DNA from: Clitopilus passeckerianus | Taxonomy: Eukaryota > Basidiomycota > Agaricomycetes > Agaricales > Entolomataceae | NCBI GenBank assembly: GCA_944990035.1 | Contig: CALYLX010000044.1 | Coordinates: 1 to 64,000 of the forward strand | Length of the DNA: 64,000 nt | Reading direction: 5' to 3' | Shown here: positions 1 through 10,186 of the stretch, piece after piece | How positions within the stretch are numbered: the stretch's first letter is position 1 | Layout: each line of letters begins with the position of its first letter | Notes under the pieces: generated by a model | Database searches by the model: none | What the model was told of the DNA's origin: nothing | Seen by the model: only the letters and a program-made list of their open reading frames with translations | Position numbers and translations under genes: made by a program

Positions 1-117
1 TTCCAAAATAACACCACGCATACTCAAAAACATTATCCCTGCTCATCGAAGAGTGAGAGATACACTCTTTATGCTATCATCAAACAACAGAGGCTATTGC
101 TGGCTTGAGTCGTCAAG

Positions 118-3100
118 ATGAATCGCCTTTCGACCTATCTCCTACCTGCTAGCACCACGTTGGGAATCGTTGCGGGCGGATACATCCTATGGGAGTACGG
201 GAGATATTCGGGTAGGCGACGAACGACGAGCCCTGGTTCCGAGCTTCTTGTTGGATCAAAAAGCTCAATGGGTGGTATCATGGGAAGAGACCTAGAATTG
301 GGCGAGAATGTCCCTACTACCGAGCAGGAACGGGGAGCGAACGCCAATGGAGATGCTCTACTGCTTCGGCGGTACGAATGGAATGTGTATATGAAGCTTC
401 CACCTGCGGTTGCTGCACTCTATGAAACTACACTTCTTGGCGACATCCTTTCAAGCCTTGGAGCTACACTGAACGAAAGGGAGGTATCCAAACTGCTTTC
501 CGACAATACGGGCTTGCGAGGCAGCCTGCTAGAGTGTTGGGAAAGGGGCAACTTTGATGTGCTCCGCCAGCGCGGTATGTTCTTTTGACCTGACCGTCGA
601 CATTCACTGATCCGCATAATTACTGCCCAGACTTCATGATGAGACTCGTTAAGGATGTCAGTGAGGCATCCGGGGATTCGGACAAGGGTACTTCACCTCC
701 CGGTATCGAGATATACGGAGGAAACTTCAAGAATATTGGCGGAGATAATCTAGAAATTACCTGTAAGCAAAGCGGACATCTACTATCTCGCCCCAGTCGC
801 TAATTTTAATCCATCCAGATTCAAGTAGGATTTTTTATCTCACCATCGTGAACTCCCTAATGATATGTAATCACAGGCGATCATCATAAAACTGTTGCAG
901 AATGGTATTCCCCGATCGACTACCGGTTGACGCATCACGATATCTCTAAGAAACGGACTGAGAATACCGGCATATGGCTACTTGATTCTGAACCGTTCAA
1001 CAAATGGCGGCAGGATCCCAGTTGTCGCATCTTGTGGTGTCCAGGCATACGTAAGGACTTTACACCTCGAAGGTACCTTATACTGAAGGGAACGTTCTAC
1101 GTTTAGCCGGTGTCGGGAAGACCACGATAGCGTGAGTTCAGTTTGTCCATGAATCAAGGCCCATTCATTGATCCTTTTGTCAGATCGCTGGTGATCGACT
1201 ATTTACGCCAGCACCGTTCAGACACTGTGGCGGTCGGGTTTGCATACTTCAACTACAAGCTTCAAGGCCAACAAAGTACAACCATGGTACTGGAATGCCT
1301 AGCAAGACAAATTTACGAGGTTTACCAAGGCACTGCCTCGTCTTCAAACCTTGAAGATTTGTACACGGTCAACCAGAAAGACTGCCCTCGGCCTCCGTCC
1401 AACGACTTACTTGCTGCTCTCTCCACCACGTGTCAACCATTTAAGCAATATTACATCGTGCTCGATGCGCTTGACGAGTACTTGGAAAATTACAATATAG
1501 AAGGCGTTTTTCATCTACTTTCGACACTGGTCTCCCTTGGCGATATGGTCAAGTTGCTTGTAACATCACGAATCCTTGATGGGATGGAAGGGCTATTTCG
1601 AGAATTCGACGCAATCAGAGAAGACATTACGGCAAACAACGAAGACATGACCACGTACCTCACGAATAGGGTTTCGCTTTGAGATCTCCCATTCATTATC
1701 AAAGGAGATCGTGGAAAAGTAAAGGACGCCGCCGGGGGAAGGTGAGATTCTATTCTACTTAAGTATCTATTCCATGTTTGCTGAACATCACTTTGACTAG
1801 ATTTCTCATGGCAGAGTTCCACATGAACACGCTTGCAGAACAACTCAATCGTGGCAGCCTTAAGGATGCTCTGGCTGACCTTCCTCATGGGATTGATGCC
1901 ACTTACGAACGAGTTCTTCAAAGAATTAAGACCTACCCTAAATCGCATATGGAACTTGCGATGATGACATTGACTTGGGTCGCTTGCTCGAAGCGGCGTC
2001 TGTCCGTCAGCGAGCTCCAGCACGCATTGGCCATCATACCTGGGTTGAGAAGCATAGGAGACTATGTGACATCAATGCCAACAATAACTTCATTATGTGC
2101 TGGCCTGGTCACTGTTCGAGATGAGCGGGTTATATTTGTTCGTAAGTATCCGCTTAGTTGTGTTAAACTCGGCTATTAACTTTTCATCCTCTCAGATTTC
2201 ACTGCTCAGGACTTCTTCGACAACCCTCGCATCCAATCCGAGTACTTTCCCAGCGCAGAAGGATCAATGTTGAGAAAGTGCATCGCCTACCTATCCCTCC
2301 CGCTATGCATTGATGTATGCCAACGCTACTCCTGGCGGTTGATATCCCATCGAATCCCTTTCTACGACTATGCCGTCATCCACCTAGGTTTCACAGCCAA
2401 GGCCTACCAGAAGGGGCTTCAGAAGACCTTGATGCTCTCCTGACAAGCGACTATGAAGCTGCTCGCCTCTTCAGTATCCATCTTAATCGATTTCTGCCGG
2501 AGGACGATAATCTAGCACCATCCCCTGTTTTCCTCGCTATCTACTATGACCGAGCTGCCATACTCCCATCCCTCCTTACCGCCCTGAAAGAGGTTCCATT
2601 AACAGTGCTTCGTAGGACGCCACTTGCATATGCAGCCCGCTCAGGAAAAACAGCATGCGTGGAAGCGATGGTTGAGTGGTACAAAGCACAGTCGAACGTC
2701 GACAACCATTTCGCTGCGGCCTCACCTGAGGATGGTCCGGAGGCAAGTGAACCATCCTCTAAAAACCTGGTCAATACAAGTGATCCCGATTGGATATTCC
2801 TCGCCAGCCACGACAGCATCGATACCAACCTACCAGGCAGCGACGGAAGAACACCGTTGCACCACGCCGTTGCCAATGATCACGAAGGAGTGGTGGCTCT
2901 CCTGCTTACCTGCAACGGCATTAATGTCAACATGGCGGATAACCAAGGAAGAACACCGTTGATTCATGCCGCTATATGTCGCAACAAAACGGTGGTAGCC
3001 GTCTTGCTCAACGCCCACGGCATTCATATCAACTCAGAGGACAATGAAGGAAGGACGCCATTGAGTTACGCGGCTGTGCGAGGTGACAAAGTGCTTGTCT

Positions 3101-4305
3101 CGCTCTTCCTTGCCTGCAACGGCATCAACATCAACTTGGTGGACAGCAAAGGAAGATCCCCATTAAACTACGCAGCTACCCATGGCAACAAAGCCGTGGT
3201 GGCACTTTTGCTCGCCTGCGACGGGATTGACACCAACTTTGCGGACAAGCAAGGAAGAACACCATTAAATCGTGCAGCTGCACAAGGCCACGAAGCAGTG
3301 GCGGCACTCCTCCTTGGTTCGAACAACATTGATGTCAACATGGTGGATGGTAGAGGAAGGACAGCATTGAGCCATGCAGTTGAAGGTGGTTATGAGGCAA
3401 TTGTCAAGCTTTTGCTCTGCCACCAGGGAATCAATGTCAACTCAGCGGAGTCGGACGGGTGGACACCGTTGATCTGGGCAGTGCAGGGAGGACGGCAAGA
3501 CATAGTGGAGCTCCTATTGAGCGTTGAGGGCGTCGATGTAAATTTGGCGGAGTCAGATGGATGGACGCCATTGATCTGGGCAGCTCAGGGTGGCCAGGAT
3601 GCGGTGGCGAAACTCTTGCTCGGCCACCACGACATCGATATCAATTTGGCAGATGCCGAAGGGAGGTCAGCTCTCAGCCATGCAGCCGAACATGGCTACG
3701 AAGCAGTGGCAGAGCTCTTGCTCACTCACGATGCCATCGACATCAACTCAGCAGAGTCAGACGGATGGACCCCGTTGATTTGGGCAGCTCAAGCTGGCAA
3801 GGAGGGAGTGGTGGGGCTCTTGCTCACCCATGATAACGTTGATATCAACCTGGTTGACGGAGAGGGAAGGACCGCACTAAGTCGTGCAGCTGAACAAGGC
3901 TATGAGGCAGTGGTCGCCCACTTTCTTCGTCACGGTGCCGTCGATATTAACCTCGCGGACGCCAATGGATGGACACCGCTGTTCTGGGCTTCTTCCCGGT
4001 ACCATGAAGCAGCCGTCGAACATCTTTTAGGCCACCCCGACACTGCTTTGAACGGGCAAGACGTCAAGGGAGGAACTGCACTCAGCAGAGCGATTGCCAA
4101 AAGGGATGGTGCAACCAAGGCCTCTGGGATTGACGCCGCCAAGCCAATTATCAAACTTCTACTCTCGCAAGGTGGTCTAGACGTCAATATACCAGACAAT
4201 CAGGGCAAAAATCCACTCTCCCATGCACAGAAACGCGCAGTGGATGACCAGCGGTGGCAGGAGGTTTGCGACTTGCTTCGAGAAAGGGGAGCTATAGAGC
4301 CTTGA
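118..4305 (+). pseudogene. NACHT-ankyrin NLR-type receptor, disrupted
   Basis: NLR-type (STAND) P-loop NTPase with a C-terminal ankyrin array; relatives act as intracellular sensors. Predicted exons: 118-574, 631-762, 819-824, 877-1050, 1107-1131, 1184-1741, 1801-2141, 2196 to about 2388, then to 4305; introns are 52-59 bases. Residues 7-27 are hydrophobic and followed by RYSGRRR, a possible membrane anchor. Walker A (GVGKTTIA) is in 1107-1131 and continues after the intron; Walker B is LDALDEY near 1460-1480. About fourteen 34-residue ankyrin repeats run from 2842 to 4240. Two breaks: an in-frame TGA at 1680-1682, inside the conserved stretch after the NTPase, and a 1-base shift at 2387-2391 in a GGTTT run, where the helical region passes from frame 2 to frame 1. 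The ankyrin part alone stays open (ATG at 2317). Family call is firm; calling it a pseudogene depends on the sequence being correct. Confidence 0.8.
2842..4240 (+). repeat. Ankyrin-coding tandem repeat array, 102-base period
   Basis: About fourteen units of 34 codons, each with a G-R/W-T-P/A-L core. The second half alternates two unit types, one with DGWTPLIWA and one with GRxALSHAxE, giving a two-unit (204-base) higher-order pattern. This suggests recent expansion by unequal exchange or gene conversion of paired units. The array has no frame break although the upstream part of the gene has two. Confidence 0.85.
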
Positions 4306-4524
4306 AGTCCTGAGACTGCCAGTGCTCCGGTGATGCTCGTGATCCCTACTTCATCAGTTCTTCCAATCGTGTGCACGATTCGATTAGGGTAGTATTTATA
4401 TCTGCGTGTCAAGCCTATTGTTATGTAGCAAAACATTGATGGCCTGGTACAATTGCAGTAAATTCACGTTGATGGGGACTACCAACTCATATCATGCCCT
4501 CACTACAACTTGAAGCAAAGGTTT

Positions 4525-7083
4525 TCAAACTTGATTCGAGGACTTGATGATATCCGCAGCCTGGTATAACTCGATCAGGAAGGCATTCGTCGATACAGAA
4601 CCATCCTACATACCTTCTCAGCAATCGCGTAGATAGTCGTCATCGGATGGGCAGCGATATGTATCGGAATAACCGAAGCATCCACCTGGGAAGAAGGGTA
4701 AATTTCCGTGAGCATCCACTCATTGCGGGTGCTAAGTAAAACCTACAACTCTGAGATTCTTCGTGCCATAAACCTTCAGCTCATGATCTACAACTCCTCT
4801 TTCCTCTCTCGGGAACATAGCCGTGGTACCAATAGGGTGGAAACTCGTATCAACCTGCTTTCTAACTGCATCTTCCAGCTCCGCTTGCGTTTGGACGGAC
4901 GTTCCTGGATGGATTTCGTGTTCAACGATGGATTTCAGTGCGTCTGAGGCGAAGATCTTCCGTCCGAGCCTGATTCCGCTTGCGAGGACCGCTACGTCGA
5001 CAGGGTTATCAAGCACGAAAAAGTCGATGGCCGGTGATGCCAATGGGTCCGTGGATGTGATGTGTACGGTGCCACGGGAATAGGGATGTGGTGCGATAAT
5101 GGTCATTCCAATGTAGTTCTTTCCAGGGTCAGGAAGTGGTTTCGTTGGCGTAGGTAACAGCCAGTTCGCTAGGATGATTCTGTCGCGAATTGAGCAAAAT
5201 TAGGGCTGAATTTTGTTCGTAACCCTGAGAGAGCTTACTCAATCTGGCTGATCTCTTTGTTGGTTTCATCGTTCATCCATTCTTGCAACAACTTGAAGGA
5301 AGCGGGATGACGGTCGTCAGGAGTAATAGCAGCTGCCGCATTGCGAACGTGCTGCTCTTCATCCAATCGATCGAGAGGGATGAAAGAGAAATGAAGCCCA
5401 ACGGTTGAAAATCTGCCTTTCTTTTCGGTCTGGCTGTAGAAAGAGGCGGGTCGGCATTCCCTGACTGATCTTTGCGCGAAATGATCAAACTTACAAAAGC
5501 GCGACTTCCTGAGCAGCCCTTTCAGGAACCCGTACGGCGTCGTTGGACTCAATACCTCTTTTAGTTCCATGACGAGGTAAGTGGTGAAATGGTCCTGGTG
5601 ATATATTCCTTGTCAGATTTATGCCTCAAGCAATTATAATGGTAACCGACCTCTGTGGAAGCTTCGTCAGGCCGAATCCTCAGACTATTGGGAAACGCAC
5701 TCACGGAGGTTAGAACCCACTCCTGGGAGGTCAACAAGGGGCTTGATCCCATGTTTACCGAGAATGGTGGGATCGCCAATACCTAGACCCGAGCAAATCA
5801 GCAAGAGACCTTTCATTTTTGAATCTTGCTCACCTGAGAGTTCAAGTAGCTGTGGGGTCTTGATACTGCCCGCGGACAGAATGACTTCTTTACGGGCTAT
5901 GATCTTGAGTGTCTCGGACTGTCCTTCCTTGAGGTACTCGACAGCCTCCGCGACTACACCGTCGGCCCCATTATCCGCTCTGAACACGATGCGAGTCGCG
6001 TTAGCACCGGTAATGATGATCAAGTTCTTCTGTTCTTGAACGGGGTTGTAGTAGCCTTCTGCTGCCGAGACTCGAGTTTTCTTTTCTGGGTCGATCGCCC
6101 AAGGACTGGCCCAGAAACCAATATTGTTGCCGCTCATCTAGGCAGGGGCAGATCGCGCGGTTCAGAACCTCAATTCCATAACGCAGAATTGGGACTTACA
6201 GGATTGGTATTGTGGGGAATCCCTGCCTCCTCGAAGCCCTTAACGAGGTCGGGATAATATGAAGGCATGTGCTGAGGCAACGTGTTTGGGATAGGCCCGG
6301 ATCCGTATAAGCCGGGATCAGGCTTGACCTTCCAAGTCTCGATGTCGTTTTCTTGGTATGCAAGATGTTGGCTCTGGGAGGATAGAGTTAAGATCGATTA
6401 GTTGTAGCATCATACTGTAGAAATACCTTCTTGAAGTACTTTGCGAATTCCTTGCCATTCCATCCCTTGGCGCCGAGTCTTTCAAATGCTAGTAGCCTGT
6501 GAGGAATGCAGCCTCGCTTCTGGTTGGAGTTACTCGCCATCATATTCATGGGCAGGAGCCCTAACGATGCAATCAAGTCAGTGGATGAAACATTCGTTCA
6601 TGATAGGAGGGCGCTCACCGCCCAAGAGACATCAGATTAAGCTTCAATGAAAATGATTAGTTTCTAGAAACGTTGGTCTCTTCAGAGAGGAAACTGACGT
6701 TGCTTGACCCGCCCAAACTCTTGCCTCTATGAATGACGCGTTATTTCAATGCAGAATGCAGAAGATGCGTTCAACTAACCTAGGGATGTAAATCGATTTG
6801 TTATTGGCGTGGACTTGGGGAGTGCTGAGAAAACCCCAATCAACCTTCTTGTTTCCCCAATTCCTTGTCGCTAATCCTAACATATCATAGTTGAGCCCGA
6901 AATTCCGGCAACCTCATAACTGCAGAGCTCACCTGGAACCTGGGTGTTCATGTCTTGACGAAGGTCGCCTCCGGCTTCAAGAACACAGACTGTGACCTGC
7001 TGATCTTCGGCAAGCCGACATGCAAGGGCTAGCCCAGCGTTGCCTCCTCCAACCACAACATAATCGAACGAGTCCGACGACAT
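4525..7083 (-). pseudogene. GMC oxidoreductase, one frameshift
   Basis: FAD-dependent glucose-methanol-choline family oxidase/dehydrogenase of the aryl-alcohol-oxidase-like branch. There is no signal peptide, so it is probably intracellular. Fifteen exons predicted (minus): 7083-6933, 6876-6780, 6726-6699, 6641-6619, 6560-6538, 6488-6427, 6373-6200, 6137-5834, 5782-5705, 5652-5651, 5594-5495, 5433-5239, 5179-4747, 4685-4614, 4560-4525. Motifs: GGGNAG dinucleotide fold, LGGSSN, LSGIG, NLQDH, FHPIGT with the catalytic His, and AAHPM. Exon lengths match the paralogue at 24017-26487 almost one for one. The exon 5594-5495 is 100 bases against 101 there, and its reading frame changes at about 5555-5562, so one base is missing. 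The intron 6489-6537 begins GC rather than GT. Corrected length would be 592 residues. A 1-base sequencing error is the alternative to a true pseudogene. Confidence 0.85.
5651..5652 (-). other. Predicted 2-base microexon (AG) in GMC gene
   Basis: The exon ending at 5705 leaves a single C of a split codon, and the next clear exon starts at 5594 with GAC CAT (Asp-His). An AG dinucleotide at 5652-5651, preceded by an acceptor (CACAG) and followed by a donor (GTCGGT), completes CAG for Gln of NLQDH. The flanking introns are then 52 and 56 bases, the usual size here. Confidence 0.75.
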
Positions 7084-7684
7084 ATTCAGCGTTCTGAGGA
7101 TGAATCAGGGGAGAATCAGTTTCGAGGAGTAAAAGAGATTGTCATGCTCAGCTCACTTTTATAGTTCATTCCTTGGTCACCTGTTCTGGGCGCTCTTAGG
7201 ACCTGCTCCATCAGTGCCGTGGAATGCCGCAAGGGACCCACGTATGATGGAAGGCGAAGGCAACCGGTTTGATTCTTTCCATTATATTTGCGATTTAAGA
7301 GGAACCATGTTTGAGATGACGAGAAGGGGAAGGGTGCACAGCGCTCGCTGAAGTTCTTAACGTTTCGGTGGGCTATCGTGGTTCCGAGGTGGCTGTGCCG
7401 CTTATGTGAGCGCCATCATTCCTATAGGCCTCATGCTTTTGCGCTACCAAGGATCCAGGATCGGCTTTCCATCCTTAACACTCAGGCATGAACTACTGCT
7501 TTATAATTGCAGAAATGCACTTATAGAGTGTATCAATCTTGGGAAAAATTCCTAGAAGAGCTTCGTCAAAGATGTCAAAGACTTTCGCATGTGCAACTAT
7601 CGGCCCAAAGGAGTTTCCTTACATATCAAGCCCGTTCAGGACCTGCCAACTTGAAGCCTAGTGCCTTGCCCCGTACCATCACCG
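7084..7684. other. Divergent intergenic region
   Basis: Lies between the GMC start (minus) and the next NACHT start (plus), so it should hold both promoters. Apart from the TATA-like site at 7156-7164 I see no repeat, RNA gene or convincing coding frame. Confidence 0.5.
7156..7164 (-). promoter_or_regulatory. TATA box of the minus-strand GMC gene
   Basis: On the minus strand this reads CTATAAAAG, about 75 bases before the ATG at 7083, a normal position for a fungal TATA element. Confidence 0.5.
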
Positions 7685-9606
7685 ATGTCTGGCGCTCTGC
7701 CTTCAACTCGCCCAGCGAGCGCCAGCATAGGGCTCCATAATTCTGCTGTAACAAGCCTACGAGACACGTACCTCAATGTTAACCAGTATTTGTCCTCGAG
7801 CAAAGGTACTTTGTTCGTCTGCACTCAATTGTAAGCTGAAACTGACTTAACTCAACAGCCGTAGACGCGAAACAGACACTGCAGGAGCACGTTGCTTTCG
7901 GTGCCCTATTCAACTCGAACGATCGCTTTGACCCTCCGGCATGCCATCCCGACACCCGCGTCGCCGTGCTGGAGGCAATTGACCAGTGGGCCAGAGGACT
8001 GGATGGCGTTTCACAGCCGATAATGTGGCTTCGAGGTCCAGCGGGAGCTGGAAAATCCGCGATTGCTCAGACATCAGCCGAACGATGGGAGGCTACACAA
8101 ATTCTGGCAGCCAGCTTCTTCTTTTCAAGGATCGCTACCAAGCGTAATGAGAAGAAGTACCTCATCCCAACCATTGCATACCAACTCTCCCTCTCGATTC
8201 CGTCTACTTGGCCATACATAGAACGCGCAATCCTCCGTGACGTTGGCCTGTTCGAGAAGAACCTACAAACCCAAGTATCAGAGCTCATCGTGGCTCCTTT
8301 GAAAGCTGCGGCTTCCGAAGGTTTCATTACCTGGCAAGTCGTCGTTATTGACGGGCCCGACGAATGTTCTCTTGACTATGACAACCAGAACCACGAGGAG
8401 CAACAGCGTGAAATCCTGGATGCTATCGCATTAGCGACAAAGGACCCCAATTTTCCCTTCGATTCCTAATCTGTAGTCGGCCCGAACGGCAAATCCGGAC
8501 AAGTTTCAACCAGAACCACTTCTCAGCTTAGCGTCTCTAATTACTCTGGATTCTACGCAGCATCCAAACGCAGACATCGAATTGTACCTTCAGTGCAAGT
8601 TTCGCGAAATCAAACAGAACCATCCTTACCTCGGCACGTCGTGGCCGCCAGTAAACACGATTCCGATGCTGCTTGCAAAGTCCTCAGGCCAGTTTATCTA
8701 CGCAGCAGTTGTCATTCGGTATCTTCAGCAGCCTCGCATCGATCCTCGAGTAGGCCTTGAGACCATCATAGGTCTCAATTCCCCCAATGACCAGCATGAT
8801 ACGCCGTTCGCGGCACTCGATACTCTATATATCCATATCCTGGAATCGATCGCACCACATTCACTCCCCCCTGTCACCAAAATATTGGAGCTTCTGTGTT
8901 TTGGCGAAGCTGCAAAGCCGAGCGGCGACTGGGTCCCATCATGGACTGTCTTCTCCCCACGTCATTGTAGGCACCTATCACCTGTTTTCATCGAGAAGTA
9001 CCTTTTCCTTCCGTTCGGCCAGGCATACCTGCACCTCGTGGACCTACACTCTATCATAGAAGTTCCTCCTGAAGAAAAGGCCAGGGATCTTCCAATCCGT
9101 TTTCTCCATGCTTCATTTGGTGACTTCCTGGTAGACCCTTTACGATCTGGCACTTTCCACATCCCGAAGCCAGATGCCTTCCTTCACTTGCAACTTCTTC
9201 GCTTAAAGCATGTGCTACTTCAAGTCGTCTCGCCTGATGCCCTAGAAAGCCAAGGTTATACCGAGAATGGGTTCGTCCTGGAACTAAGAACGGGTTTAGG
9301 ACTATCCAACCTCCCACCTTCAGCAGAGCTCGCCAAAGGAGTGGCCGTGTTGGTAGAAGATGATGATGGTGCATTTGGACACTACGTTCAAAATCTCAAT
9401 TTACCACTTCCCGTCTTGGACAGTTACACCCGAAATCCGAAGATTATGGAATATTTATTGCAACCGGATTACCTAGAGACAACGGTGGTCTGGTATTTGA
9501 AGGTATGTTAACCGTTTCCAAACTTGATCTCGCGTGTTCTCAGACATCTCTTCCAGAAATGCGACATTACTCTGAAGCAACTCTCCCTGTTTCATTACGC
9601 TTATAG
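7685..9606 (+). pseudogene. Short NACHT-domain protein, two frameshifts
   Basis: NACHT NTPase of the short agaric type with no C-terminal repeats; same architecture as the intact gene at 16260-18013. Exon 1 is 7685-7805, intron 7806-7858, main exon 7859-9502, intron 9503-9543 (41 bases, short), last exon 9544-9606. Walker A is GPAGAGKSAIAQ (about 8038-8073). Walker B reads VVVIDGPDEC, with Pro where the family normally has Leu or Ala. The sensor region (CSRPERQIR) is in another frame: one base is missing just after 8460 and another at about 8508-8511, after which the long C-terminal helical part is open to 9502. The order of motifs agrees with the intact paralogue (SRPE, SSGQFIYAA, LYIHIL, HASFGDFL), so the three frames belong to one ancestral gene. 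Confidence 0.8.
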
Positions 9607-10186
9607 TTGGGTTTGGATTTTGACCTTCGGGCTATTTCGCGTAACTCTACCTGACCTGGATGCACTTTCGAGGAGAGAGGCTTTCATGCGTTGCCTAGTT
9701 GTCTTTGGCCTGGTTTTCGTTATATATCTGCATGGACAATATACCTCTCCATAAAGCGTGACGGATGATTGAGACTCAGTTACCGAGATCATTAACTACC
9801 CCCTATATCGTCAAAGGTGTATTTTCGCTCGAAAGAATACCGATCTGTGTCGATTTCAAAGCTTGGGGATGAGTGCCTATTCAATATCGTGTTGATTACG
9901 AGGTGAAGATTATGAAAGAGTAAAGCCCTGCAGTGGGGTGGCGTTTCGTCCGAATGTCCGAAAAAGTGCATCGCCACCTCCATCAAAATGTCTTCCCTCT
10001 TCCTCCTCGAACGTTCCTCTGCCGGCAGGCATACAAGACTACGGTAATCAGCATCATTTGTTGGAAAGCTGAAAATGACTCATTTTTGTGGTTTGTTAGT
10101 CTGCAGGCAGTTCTGACTCGAGCTACATCTTTCCCAACGTAGCAGAGGGGGCATACGCCAGCTTTCCACTATCAAAAAGCTCCAGG
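9607..10186. other. Intergenic region
   Basis: Between the NACHT pseudogene and the ABC gene. I see only short chance frames and no repeat or RNA gene; it should contain the promoter of the ABC gene. Confidence 0.5.

Noticed and set aside
2315..2387. A 73-base intron (GTATGC...CTAG) that would remove the frame change near 2388.
   Set aside because: It would delete the conserved YDYAVIHLG region and the resumed frame hits a stop soon after.
2387..2391. Programmed ribosomal frameshift at GGTTT in the NACHT-ankyrin gene.
   Set aside because: No slippery heptamer or downstream structure is evident, and the same gene has an independent nonsense codon; simple decay or a miscalled base is more likely.
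5573..5704. A single long intron (or donor GTTTCC in phase 0) in the minus-strand GMC gene instead of a microexon.
   Set aside because: It would give NLRECDHF instead of NLQDHF and does not work in the paralogue, which has the same AG between two normal introns.
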